A stretch of DNA of 9,084 bases from positions 1 through 9,084 of the forward strand of contig CAZRGZ010000014.1 of assembly GCA_964599775.1 (NCBI GenBank). Direction: 5' to 3'. Each line of letters begins with the position of its first letter. Positions within the stretch are counted from its first letter, which is position 1. This stretch comes from CAZRGZ01 sp964599775 (GTDB lineage: Bacteria > Patescibacteriota > Saccharimonadia > Saccharimonadales > Saccharimonadaceae). Shown here piece by piece: positions 1 to 6,334 of the stretch. The notes beneath the pieces were generated by a model. The model worked only from the letters and a program-made list of their open reading frames with translations. It made no database searches and was not told the origin of the DNA. The position numbers and the translations under genes are program-made.

Positions 1-468
1 TTTAATATTGATCGGTTTTCACGTGTAGTAAAAGGTGGCCGCCGCTTCCGTTTCTAAGCTCTGGTGGTGGTTGGTGACCGCAAGCAAAAAGTTGGGGTAG
101 GGGTATCGAAAGGTCAGGATGTTCAGGCAGCCATTGCCAAAGCAACTGATGTGGCCAAGAAGAACCTTATTACCATCCCAGTTGTTAACGATACGATTCC
201 TCACGATACTGAAGTAAAATTCAATGGCGCACGCGTGCTCATTAAGCCAGCAGCTCCTGGTACCGGTATTATCGCCGGTGGTGTGGTTCGCTCGGTGATT
301 GGTGTGACCGGCATTCGCAACCTACTGACGAAGTCACTAGGAAGTACCAACAAAGTGAACATTGCCTACGCGACCATTGAGGCGCTAAAGTCGCTCGTTC
401 CTGCTGAAGAATGGGTAAACCCACCCAAAAAAGCTAAAAAGGCTCCTGCCAAGAATAAGGAGGCGTAA
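1..468 (+). CDS. rpsE: 30S ribosomal protein S5, 5'-partial, with an in-frame TAA
   Basis: S5 is a small-subunit protein at the decoding and mRNA-entry region that helps accuracy of translation. The frame that is open at base 1 reads NIDRFSRVVKGGRRFRF, the start of the S5 N-terminal double-stranded-RNA-binding fold. It then meets TAA at 55-57 and continues without a frame change as ALVVVGD, KVGVGVSKG and, later, the family signature GTGIIAGG. The C-terminus carries a Lys/Ala-rich tail (KKAKKAPAKNKEA). The match on both sides of the TAA shows one continuous S5 gene with a nonsense codon at a position that is Thr in E. coli. A GTG at 64 could open the rest of the frame, but the product would lack the first part of the RNA-binding domain, so I do not regard it as a native start. 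The true start lies before the window. The gene ends 3 bases before rplO, whose AAGGAGG ribosome binding site lies inside the rpsE end. Confidence 0.9.
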
Positions 469-471
469 GCT

Positions 472-945
472 ATGACTAAATATCACGAATTACAAGCAAC
501 ACCGAATAAGAATCGGAAGCGCGTTGGTCGCGGTATTAGTGCCGGTCAAGGCAAAACTGCTGGCCGTGGTACTAAAGGGCAAAGCTCACGGACCGGCAAG
601 AAGCTCAGTGCTGCCTTTATGGGCGGCCAAGGTGCCTTGCTCCAACGTGTACCAAAGCGACGAGGCTTTAAAAGTATTCGCGTTCCTGCACAAGTTGTCT
701 ATAGCGACGAGTTGAATGCTTTGAAAGGCAAGACCATCGACAACTCTGCTCTTTATGAGGCCGGGTTGATTCCTACGCCATATCATAGCGTAAAAATCAT
801 CATGCGGGATGAAATTACCGAGAAAGTTGATGTCAAAACACAAGGTGCTTCAAAAAGTGTTATCGCTGCTATCGAAAAAGCTGGTGGAACTTTTGAGAAA
901 AATGCGGTACCATTAAAACAAAGCACTGCTAAAAAAGCTGAATAA
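472..945 (+). CDS. rplO: 50S ribosomal protein L15
   Basis: L15 is a late-assembling large-subunit protein that threads through 23S rRNA near the peptidyl transferase core. The 157-residue product has the glycine/basic N-terminal extension GRGISAGQGKTAGRGTKGQ (residues 19-37), the segment FMGGQGALLQRVPKRRGF (49-66) and the globular C-terminal domain, with VDVKTQGASKSVIAAIEKAGG matching the family end. It is slightly longer than the E. coli protein (144) because of a short KQSTAKKAE tail. The ATG start follows an AAGGAGG Shine-Dalgarno sequence at 457-463. It directly follows rpsE: the L30 gene (rpmD) that lies here in most bacteria is absent. A strong hairpin begins right after its stop codon. 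Confidence 0.97.
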   Translation: MTKYHELQATPNKNRKRVGRGISAGQGKTAGRGTKGQSSRTGKKLSAAFMGGQGALLQRVPKRRGFKSIRVPAQVVYSDELNALKGKTIDNSALYEAGLIPTPYHSVKIIMRDEITEKVDVKTQGASKSVIAAIEKAGGTFEKNAVPLKQSTAKKAE

Positions 946-1002
946 TTTGCTATTCGACAGGACGCTAGTTGAGATAGACTAGCGCCCCAATCGAATAGTA
1001 AA
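946..1002 (+). other. Nested long hairpin between rplO and secY
   Basis: Bases 946-957 (TTTGCTATTCGA) pair with 991-1002 (TCGAATAGTAAA) as a 12-bp stem with one G-U pair. Inside it CGCTAGT (963-969) pairs perfectly with ACTAGCG (978-984) around an 8-base loop. The two stems are joined by a small internal loop (958-962 and 985-990). There is no U-run on the 3' side, so it is not a standard intrinsic terminator. The outer stem starts one base after the rplO stop and ends at the first purine-rich stretch before secY. Possible roles are mRNA processing or stability, or control of secY translation. Which one applies is not shown by the sequence. Confidence 0.7.
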
Positions 1003-1023
1003 GGAGATAGAGGGGTAGAAAGC

Positions 1024-2439
1024 GTGAGTTGGAAGACAATTTTTAAATCACTAAAAAGCCGCGATATGCAAAAGCGGCTACTTGTGGTACTCGGAATTAT
1101 TATTGTGTACCGCTTTTTGGCGCATATCCCGGTTCCTATTGCCGAGCCAGCCCAGTTAAAACAGGTAATAGATAGCGTTGTGAGTGGCAGCGACTTTGGT
1201 GGGTTCTTAAACCTCCTGAGCGGTGGTGCGCTGGCAAGCTTCTCTATCGTGCTGGTTGGACTAGGGCCATATATTACGGCATCGATTATTACACAGTTAC
1301 TGACCAAAGTTATTCCTCGGCTTGAAGAACTGCATAAAGATGGCGAAACGGGGCGTCGCAAGATTAACCAATGGACACGGCTCCTTGCGCTACCGCTGGC
1401 CATTATTCAATCTATCGCCTTCATCTTTATCCTACGTCAAACAGTGCTTGCAGGAAATGTTGCCGTACTCGGTGAAACGACCATGGTGGAATGGGTAGTG
1501 GCGGTAACCGCTATGACTGCTGGTTCGATGTTGCTTATGTGGCTCGGGGAGCTCATCACCGAGCAAGGTGTCGGGAACGGTATAAGCTTGCTCATCTTTG
1601 CTGGTATTATTAGCCAATTGCCGCAAATGGCTTCGACTATGTGGGTGTCTATATCAACTGTTGACGACCCAAGCAAAATGCTCAATGTCTTCAACTGGTT
1701 CACATTGCCGATTAACGCTGTTGCGTTCTGGGTTTCATTAGGTGTGGTGCTGGTTTCTTTAGCGGTGCTCTATATATTGGTAAAAATCAACGAGGCCCAG
1801 CGTATTATAAATATTAATTACGCCAAACGTGTAAAAGGTAATAGCGCCTATGGAGGCGTCAAAAGCCTTCTTCCTATAAAGCTTATCACCGCTGGTGTTA
1901 TCCCGGTTATCTTCGCGGTGGCCTTTCTCTCGCTTCCAGCTTTTGTTGGGCAAATATTAAAAGCAAGTGGTAACCCTGCTTTTGCAGACCTGGCTGACAA
2001 CCTGATTCAATGGTTTCAAACACCACAACCAGGTGCTTTTACGGGCTTTGCGGCTGGTGACTTTGTGTATCCTGTCAGCTACTTCCTTCTCGTGGTTGTA
2101 TTTACCTACTTTTATACTGGTATCGTGTTCAATACTAATGAAATTGCCGAAAGCTTACAAAAGCAAGGTGGCTTTATTGAGCATATTCGCCCTGGCGAAA
2201 CAACAGAAAAGTACCTGAGTACCATTGTCAACCGCTTGACGCTTTTTGGTGCGGTGACGCTTGGTTTGATAGCGGTTCTCCCATTCTTTGGTGAGTATAT
2301 CTTTGCTCGCTTAGGTATTAGCGGTGCAAACTTAGCAATTGGTGGGACAGGGCTCTTGATTGTTGTCTCGGTGGCGATTGAAGCGCTCCGTCAAATCAAC
2401 TCGCGGGCGCTCATGGTGACTTACGACGAGTATAAATAA
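1024..2439 (+). CDS. secY: Preprotein translocase channel subunit SecY
   Basis: SecY forms the ten-helix channel of the Sec translocon, through which proteins cross or enter the cytoplasmic membrane with SecE, SecG and SecA. The 471-residue product has the helix 1 entry VYRFLAHIPVPI (28-39), the plug and helix 2 region with GLGPYITASIITQLL (79-93), and EELHKDGETGRRKINQWTR (101-119). It also has LMWLGELITEQGVGNGISLL (171-190), the C4-loop YAKRV (266-270) and the C5-loop IEHIRPGETTEKYL, whose Arg389 matches the SecA-contacting arginine of other SecY proteins. The last helix is followed by INSRALMVTYDEYK. The start is GTG, supported by GAGGGG at 1010-1015, 8 bases upstream, and by the N-terminal alignment. 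An AAGGAG at 1001-1006 lies too far away to be the main site. The adk and map genes that often follow secY are absent. Confidence 0.98.
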   Translation: MSWKTIFKSLKSRDMQKRLLVVLGIIIVYRFLAHIPVPIAEPAQLKQVIDSVVSGSDFGGFLNLLSGGALASFSIVLVGLGPYITASIITQLLTKVIPRLEELHKDGETGRRKINQWTRLLALPLAIIQSIAFIFILRQTVLAGNVAVLGETTMVEWVVAVTAMTAGSMLLMWLGELITEQGVGNGISLLIFAGIISQLPQMASTMWVSISTVDDPSKMLNVFNWFTLPINAVAFWVSLGVVLVSLAVLYILVKINEAQRIININYAKRVKGNSAYGGVKSLLPIKLITAGVIPVIFAVAFLSLPAFVGQILKASGNPAFADLADNLIQWFQTPQPGAFTGFAAGDFVYPVSYFLLVVVFTYFYTGIVFNTNEIAESLQKQGGFIEHIRPGETTEKYLSTIVNRLTLFGAVTLGLIAVLPFFGEYIFARLGISGANLAIGGTGLLIVVSVAIEALRQINSRALMVTYDEYK

Positions 2440-2615
2440 AATAATTCTTTGTGCGGACCGGGTGACAGGATACCAGGGTTCAGACTGATAAGCTAAGCTT
2501 TCACGCATATCCTACTAAGGCCTTTATAGGCACGGCAAGACGCATGTAAGAAGATGATTCGCTTAAGATCTATCTGATGAGTGTCATGAGAAATCGAAAA
2601 AACCGAACAGAACTC

Positions 2616-2643
2616 TTGACCTATCTAGTATTTGCGATACAAT
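2616..2643 (+). promoter_or_regulatory. Upstream promoter P1 for infA unit
   Basis: The -35 box TTGACC (2616-2621) matches 5 of 6 consensus bases and the -10 box TACAAT (2638-2643) also matches 5 of 6, separated by 16 bases. Transcription would start near 2650 and give a leader of about 95 bases. That leader contains the hairpin at 2662-2679 and runs into the second promoter. No functional evidence beyond the sequence match. Confidence 0.55.
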
Positions 2644-2661
2644 AATAATATCAATTTCTGA

Positions 2662-2679
2662 TGCAAAAGCCGTTTTGCA
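2662..2679 (+). other. Small perfect hairpin in infA leader
   Basis: TGCAAAA (2662-2668) and TTTTGCA (2673-2679) are perfectly complementary around the tetraloop GCCG. No U-run follows (the next bases are CGGAATTC), so it is unlikely to terminate transcription. It would lie near the 5' end of a transcript from P1 and might stabilise that leader. Confidence 0.5.
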
Positions 2680-2699
2680 CGGAATTCTTAAAAAACGTC

Positions 2700-2728
2700 T
2701 TTACTCGGTAGTGATTATCGTGTATAAT
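2700..2728 (+). promoter_or_regulatory. Proximal promoter P2 for infA, near-leaderless
   Basis: A perfect -10 box TATAAT (2723-2728) lies 17 bases after TTTACT (2700-2705), which matches 4 of 6 bases of the -35 consensus. The expected start point, about 7 bases after the -10 box, is near 2735, only about 9 bases before the infA ATG at 2744. No Shine-Dalgarno sequence lies in that interval (GTAATCT precedes the ATG). P2 would thus give an almost leaderless infA message. Confidence 0.65.
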
Positions 2729-2743
2729 CTACTATTGTAATCT

Positions 2744-2992
2744 ATGGCTGTTCAAAAGGAAGTGATCAAACTAACAGGTAGGGTAGTAGAAGTACTGCCT
2801 AATGCTCAGTTTAAGATCGAACTAGAGAACGGGCATACCATCATTGCGTACATGTCAGGCAAAATGCGTAAGCACAACATCCGGCTTGTACTCGATGATA
2901 AAGTGGAGGTCGAGTTAACCCCTTACGATCTTACAAAGGGAAGAATCGTCTACCGCTTACGGGAACAACCCATCAATAATCATAAGTCATAA
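2744..2992 (+). CDS. infA: Translation initiation factor IF-1
   Basis: IF-1 is a small OB-fold protein that binds the A site of the 30S subunit and works with IF-2 and IF-3 at initiation. The 82-residue product shows TGRVVEVLPNAQFKIELENG (11-30), the conserved SGKMRKHNIRL (38-48) and VEVELTPYDLTKGRIVYR (54-71), so the whole fold is present. It is about ten residues longer than usual because of a C-terminal QPINNHKS tail. The ATG is chosen because the family begins about here and because the P2 promoter stands directly before it. No ribosome binding site precedes it. It opens the unit that runs without a visible terminator to rpsI. Confidence 0.97.
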   Translation: MAVQKEVIKLTGRVVEVLPNAQFKIELENGHTIIAYMSGKMRKHNIRLVLDDKVEVELTPYDLTKGRIVYRLREQPINNHKS

Positions 2993-3006
2993 GGGAGTCT
3001 GAGGCT

Positions 3007-3123
3007 GTGAAAGTTAGGCCAAGTGTAAAAAAAATCGGCTCTGGTGACCAGCTGGTGCGTCGAAAAGGGCGACTGCGGGTTATCAACAAAAAGAATCCTA
3101 GAAATAAGCAGAGGCAAGGGTAA
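3007..3123 (+). CDS. rpmJ: 50S ribosomal protein L36, zinc-free type
   Basis: L36 is the smallest large-subunit protein; in most bacteria it holds one zinc ion. This 38-residue frame begins with GTG as MKVRPSVKKI and ends with the invariant NKQRQG, and it aligns with E. coli L36 with no gap. The four zinc ligands of the E. coli protein (Cys11, Cys14, Cys27, His33) are Gly11, Asp14, Asn27 and Asn33 here, so this is a cysteine-free, zinc-independent form. The RRKGRLRVI core (18-26) is kept. GGGAG at 2993-2997 gives a ribosome binding site 9 bases before the GTG. The gene sits in its canonical place between infA and rpsM, 14 bases after infA and 3 bases before rpsM. Confidence 0.95.
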   Translation: MKVRPSVKKIGSGDQLVRRKGRLRVINKKNPRNKQRQG

Positions 3124-3126
3124 ATT

Positions 3127-3513
3127 ATGGCTCGAATTTCCGGAGTAACTATTCCAACCGATAAGCAGGTTCAAGTGAGCCTTCGCTATATTTATGGCAT
3201 TGGTCCAAAATACGCGGCAGATATTGTGCAGAAAGCGAAGATTGACCCAACAACACGCGTAAAGGATTTGTCTGAAGCCGAGTTAAAGAAGATCCGTGAA
3301 ATCATCGACAACGACTACATGGTCGAAGGTGACTTGCAGCGTATCGTGACTAACAATATCAAGCGACTTAAAGAAATCAATGCATACCGTGGTCTCCGCC
3401 ACAAGCACAACTTGCCAAGTCACGGCCAACGAACTCGCACTAATGCACGCACACGCCGTGGCAAGAAGAGTACGGTTGGCGGCACTAAAAAGAAGGCACC
3501 ATCAAAGACGTAA
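3127..3513 (+). CDS. rpsM: 30S ribosomal protein S13
   Basis: S13 lies in the head of the 30S subunit, contacts the P-site tRNA and forms bridges to the 50S subunit. The 128-residue product starts MARISGVTIP, carries the helix-hairpin-helix segment YIYGIG (21-26), and has RGLRHKHNLP (88-97) followed by the basic tail GQRTRTNARTRRG (100-112) that reaches into the decoding area. A Lys-rich end (KKKAPSKT) extends it slightly beyond E. coli S13 (118). The ATG comes 3 bases after the rpmJ stop, with GAGGCAAGGG inside the rpmJ end acting as the ribosome binding region, which suggests coupled translation. Confidence 0.98.
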   Translation: MARISGVTIPTDKQVQVSLRYIYGIGPKYAADIVQKAKIDPTTRVKDLSEAELKKIREIIDNDYMVEGDLQRIVTNNIKRLKEINAYRGLRHKHNLPSHGQRTRTNARTRRGKKSTVGGTKKKAPSKT

Positions 3514-3522
3514 AGGTAGAGT

Positions 3523-3915
3523 ATGGCAGAAAATAAGACTTCAACACGCAAGAAACAGCGACGCTCCATTCCGAGCGGGCAGCTGCATATCCAGGCAACA
3601 TTTAACAATACCATCGTCACTTTCACTGACAAAAAGGGCAATGTCCTTACTGCTGCCAGTGCAGGCGCCTGTGGCTTCCGTGGCAGTAAAAAAGGCACCG
3701 CCTATGCTGCGCAGGTGGCAGGTGAAAAAGCAGCCGAGGCTGCAAAGCAGCTGCACAACCTGAGCACCGTTGATGTGTTCATCAAAGGAGTTGGCTTAGG
3801 GCGCGATGCTGCTGTTCGAGCACTGCAGAACTTTGATATAACCGTTGAAAGCATTAAAGACGTCACCAGTGTTCCTCATGGTGGTAATCGTCCTAAGAAG
3901 GTGAGGCACCCATAA
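3523..3915 (+). CDS. rpsK: 30S ribosomal protein S11
   Basis: S11 lies on the platform of the 30S subunit near the E site and helps shape the mRNA path. The 130-residue product shows HIQATFNNTIVTFTD (22-36), the AGACGFRGSKKGTAYAAQVAG block (47-67), the VFIKGVGLGRDAAVRAL segment (85-101) and the C-terminal KDVTSVPHGGNRPKK (112-126). Two conserved spots differ from most S11: the usual KGPGSGR is KGVGLGR, and the usual PHNGCRP is PHGGNRP. The second change removes the Asn-Gly pair that forms isoaspartate in E. coli S11. The last base of its TAA stop is the A of the rpsD ATG (TAATG), which suggests translational coupling. Confidence 0.98.
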   Translation: MAENKTSTRKKQRRSIPSGQLHIQATFNNTIVTFTDKKGNVLTAASAGACGFRGSKKGTAYAAQVAGEKAAEAAKQLHNLSTVDVFIKGVGLGRDAAVRALQNFDITVESIKDVTSVPHGGNRPKKVRHP

Positions 3916-4532
3916 TGGCACGAGATAGAAGCCCAATTGTAAAACAGAGCCGCCGGGAAGGCTACGCACTTCACCCGAAAGCGCATAAAATTATGGTAAA
4001 AAAGAGTGGTATCCCTGGCCAACATGGCCGGAGTCGGCAAGGCAAGGCGAGCTTATTCGCAACCCAGCTTCGGGAAAAGCAAAAAGTTCGTCGACTCTAT
4101 GGTCTCCTTGAGAAGCAATTTTCTCGTTTGATGAAAGAAGCTGAACGCCAGAACGGCCTAAGTGGCGAAAACCTACTTCAGCTACTGGAACGCCGTCTTG
4201 ATAACGTTATTTACCGCGCAGGGCTGGCCAACAGCCGCCGCGCAGCTCGCCAACTAGTGAGCCATGGTCACTTTATGCTAAATGGCCGTCGTGTCGACAT
4301 TCCGTCAATCCGTGTCAAAGCTGGTGATGTCATCACCGTACGCCCAAAAAGCGCAAAGTCAAACTACTTTGCAGCGATTGATGAAATAGTAAAAGATTCT
4401 ACACAAGGTACCTTCAGCTGGCTCAAGAGTGACCCGAAAAAGCTAACTATTACCGTTACTGGTTTACCAAAGCGTGAAGAAGCGGAAGCAGATATTAACG
4501 AGCAGCTCATTGTTGAGTACTACTCACGATAA
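3915..4532 (+). CDS. rpsD: 30S ribosomal protein S4, cysteine-free
   Basis: S4 is a primary 16S rRNA binder that starts 30S body assembly; in several bacteria it also represses its own operon. The 205-residue product has the N-terminal module with SRREG (12-16) and PGQHGRSRQGK (34-44). The S4 RNA-binding domain follows from RRLDNVIYRAGLANSRRAARQLVSHGHFMLNG (93-124) to VKAGDVITV (134-142), and the protein ends in YYSR. The protein contains no cysteine, so the zinc-binding N-terminal variant is excluded. It overlaps the rpsK stop by one base. No recognisable S4-binding mRNA structure was found by eye. Confidence 0.98.
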   Translation: MARDRSPIVKQSRREGYALHPKAHKIMVKKSGIPGQHGRSRQGKASLFATQLREKQKVRRLYGLLEKQFSRLMKEAERQNGLSGENLLQLLERRLDNVIYRAGLANSRRAARQLVSHGHFMLNGRRVDIPSIRVKAGDVITVRPKSAKSNYFAAIDEIVKDSTQGTFSWLKSDPKKLTITVTGLPKREEAEADINEQLIVEYYSR

Positions 4533-4552
4533 CAAGGGTAAGGAGAAATAAC

Positions 4553-5476
4553 GTGTCAAAAGTAATTCACAACCCAACGCTCGCACATGTTGATGACCAC
4601 TCAGCAACAAGTGCAACATTTACGGTTGAACCCCTTCACACCGGATACGGAATGACGCTTGGTAACAGTTTGCGCCGAGTGCTGCTTTCTTCTATTGCTG
4701 GTGCTGCGCCTGTCGCTTTTCGTATAGAGGGTGCAACGCATGAGTTCACCACTGTACCAGGGGTGAAAGAAGATGTCGTGGATATCATGCTCAACCTAAA
4801 GGCAGTTCGTTTCCGTACACACACCGATGAACCAATTGAAGTTCGGTTGGAAAAGAAAGGTGCTGGTGAAGTAACCGCAGCGGATATTAAAGTCTCAGCT
4901 GATGTTGAAGTCGTTAACCCAGATGCGCACATTGCTACCATCGACGATCCGAAAGCAAGCGTCATGATGGATATTGTCGTCGAATCGGGACGCGGCTACC
5001 GTACCATCGACGAATCAAGCGAAAAGCGCCTTCACAGTGACATGATCGCCCTCGATGCTGTGTTCACTCCTGTACACCGAGTGCGCTACAAAGTTGAAAA
5101 CACTCGTGTTGGGCAGATGACCAACCTCGATAAGCTCATTTTGACTATCGATACCGATGGGTCACTGACACCACGCGAGGCCTTTGAAGAAGCTGCAGCT
5201 ATCTTGGTTAACCAATACACAGCGCTTGCTGGTAGTACGACTGTTCCAGCAGGCCCAGCTATTGGTGGTGACTCTGATGACGGCACGTCTGAGCTGAACA
5301 CTCCTATTGAAGATCTGAACCTAAGCGCCCGCACAGCGAATGCCCTAGTGAATAACGACATTCGCACTGTGCACGATCTCGTCACCCTGACCGAAGCTGA
5401 TCTACGCGAGCTAAAGGGCTTTGGCAGCAAGGCGCTTGACGAAGTAAAAGATAAGCTCGCGGAACTGGAGCTTTAA
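4553..5476 (+). CDS. rpoA: RNA polymerase alpha subunit
   Basis: Alpha dimerises to seed assembly of the RNA polymerase core, and its C-terminal domain contacts promoter UP elements and activators. The 307-residue product has the N-terminal domain with NSLRRVLLSSI (38-48), IEGATHEFTTVPGVKEDVVDIMLNLK (58-83) and HRVRYKVENTRVGQ (175-188), ending near residue 224. A flexible Gly/Ser/Asp-rich linker follows (about 225-248). The C-terminal domain is complete: TPIEDLNLSARTANAL, with Arg260 at the place of the DNA-contacting Arg265 of E. coli, and LKGFGSKALDEVKDKL (287-302). Length is slightly below E. coli (329). The GTG start has an AAGGAG site at 4540-4545, 7 bases upstream. The gene lies 20 bases after rpsD and 2 bases before rplQ. 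Confidence 0.98.
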   Translation: MSKVIHNPTLAHVDDHSATSATFTVEPLHTGYGMTLGNSLRRVLLSSIAGAAPVAFRIEGATHEFTTVPGVKEDVVDIMLNLKAVRFRTHTDEPIEVRLEKKGAGEVTAADIKVSADVEVVNPDAHIATIDDPKASVMMDIVVESGRGYRTIDESSEKRLHSDMIALDAVFTPVHRVRYKVENTRVGQMTNLDKLILTIDTDGSLTPREAFEEAAAILVNQYTALAGSTTVPAGPAIGGDSDDGTSELNTPIEDLNLSARTANALVNNDIRTVHDLVTLTEADLRELKGFGSKALDEVKDKLAELEL

Positions 5477-5478
5477 TA

Positions 5479-5895
5479 ATGCATCGACATGGATATCAAG
5501 GACGTAAGTTTGGCCGAGAACGCGATCAAAGGCGTGCACTTTTGCGCAGTCTCGCTACCAGCCTTATTACGCACGGCAAAGTAGAAACCACGCTGCCGAA
5601 AGCGAAAGAGCTCGTACCTTTCGTAGAGCCGCTTATCACTAAGGCAAAAAAGGGCGACCTCCACAATCGCCGTCAAATTCAATCAGCCCTTAACTCTATT
5701 GACGCAATGTACCGATTGGTGGATGTGATAGCACCACAACTTGCAGCCCGCCAGAGTGGCTACCTGCGAGTGAAACGCACTAAGTTGCGTGTGGGCGACA
5801 ATGCACAGCTGGCAACCGTTAGTTTTGTAGATGAGCTGAAAGAGACTCCGGTAGCTGAAGCTGAAAAGGCCGAAGTCGTGAAGGAGGCGAAGTAA
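5479..5895 (+). CDS. rplQ: 50S ribosomal protein L17
   Basis: L17 is a large-subunit protein near the exit-tunnel side. The 138-residue product has RDQRRALLRSLATSLITHGKVETTLPKAKEL (15-45), the family core TTLPKAKEL followed by VEPLITKAKKGD, then RQSGYLRVKRTKLRVGDNAQLA as the second conserved block, and ends in an acidic/Lys tail. The start ATG is 2 bases after the rpoA stop; translation probably continues by coupling, with CTGGAG at the end of rpoA as a weak binding site. Its TAA overlaps the ATG of rplM by one base (TAATG). Confidence 0.97.
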   Translation: MHRHGYQGRKFGRERDQRRALLRSLATSLITHGKVETTLPKAKELVPFVEPLITKAKKGDLHNRRQIQSALNSIDAMYRLVDVIAPQLAARQSGYLRVKRTKLRVGDNAQLATVSFVDELKETPVAEAEKAEVVKEAK

Positions 5896-6332
5896 TGAAC
5901 GCAAAGACTTACTCACAGAAGCCAGCTGAAGTGACCCGTAAATGGATACTGATTGACGCTTCAGAGGCACCTCTAGGGCGTGTTGCTAATTTAGTGGCAA
6001 AGCATCTCATTGGCAAATATAAGCCAACCTATACCCCACACATTGACGGCGGCGACTATGTAGTAGTAATAAATGCCGACAAGCTTGTGGTAACAGGTGA
6101 CAAAGAACGCGCAAAAACTTACTATCGCCATAGCGGCTTCCCGGGCGGTATTCGAAGCGCAAGCCTGGCCGAAGTACGTGAAAAGGATGCTGCGCGAGCT
6201 ATCATTGCTGCTGTTAAAGGTATGCTCCCTAAAAATAAACTGGCTGACGAACGACTGAAGCGACTGAAAGTATATAACGGCAGTGAACATGCGCACACTG
6301 CACAGCAACCAGTGAAAGTTGAGGTAAAATAA
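5895..6332 (+). CDS. rplM: 50S ribosomal protein L13
   Basis: L13 is an early-assembly large-subunit protein that binds 23S rRNA. The 145-residue product shows the family blocks RKWILIDASEAPLGRVANLVAKHLIGK (15-41), THIDGGDYVVVINADKL-like sequence at 48-64 with VTGDK after it, YYRHSGFPGGIR (77-88), and VKGMLPKNKLADERLKRLKVYNGSEHAH, which matches the usual VxGMLPxNxLGRxxxxRLKVYxGxxHPH region. Length is normal (142 in E. coli). An AAGGAGG at 5880-5886 gives a good ribosome binding site inside the rplQ end. It is paired with rpsI, 2 bases downstream, as in nearly all bacteria. Confidence 0.98.
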   Translation: MNAKTYSQKPAEVTRKWILIDASEAPLGRVANLVAKHLIGKYKPTYTPHIDGGDYVVVINADKLVVTGDKERAKTYYRHSGFPGGIRSASLAEVREKDAARAIIAAVKGMLPKNKLADERLKRLKVYNGSEHAHTAQQPVKVEVK

Positions 6333-6334
6333 TA

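Larger units (their letters stand above)
2440..2743. other. Gene-free interval between secY and infA
   Basis: These 304 bases contain no credible coding frame. The first part shows modest pairing potential: AGGATA (2467-2472) with TATCCT (2508-2513), AAGC/GCTT around a 3-base loop inside that, and GCCT/AGGC (2520-2523 with 2528-2531). This could be a folded leader or small RNA, but I could not match it to any known riboswitch, tmRNA, SRP RNA or RNase P RNA signature. The second part holds two promoter-like sequences pointing to infA and a compact TGCAAAA/TTTTGCA hairpin. In many bacteria this position holds adk and map. Confidence 0.55.

Noticed and set aside
2574..2595. Hammerhead-ribozyme-like core CTGATGA followed by GAAA
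   Set aside because: The bases between do not form stem II with a closing G-C pair, and no sequences for stems I and III or a cleavage triplet pair properly around it. The local ATGA/TCAT complementarity explains the look.
2554..2645. Two coupled mini-frames (7 and 22 codons, joined by tgATGa) before infA
   Set aside because: No good ribosome binding site, and the second frame runs through promoter P1, so coding use is unlikely. It could only be revived by ribosome profiling.
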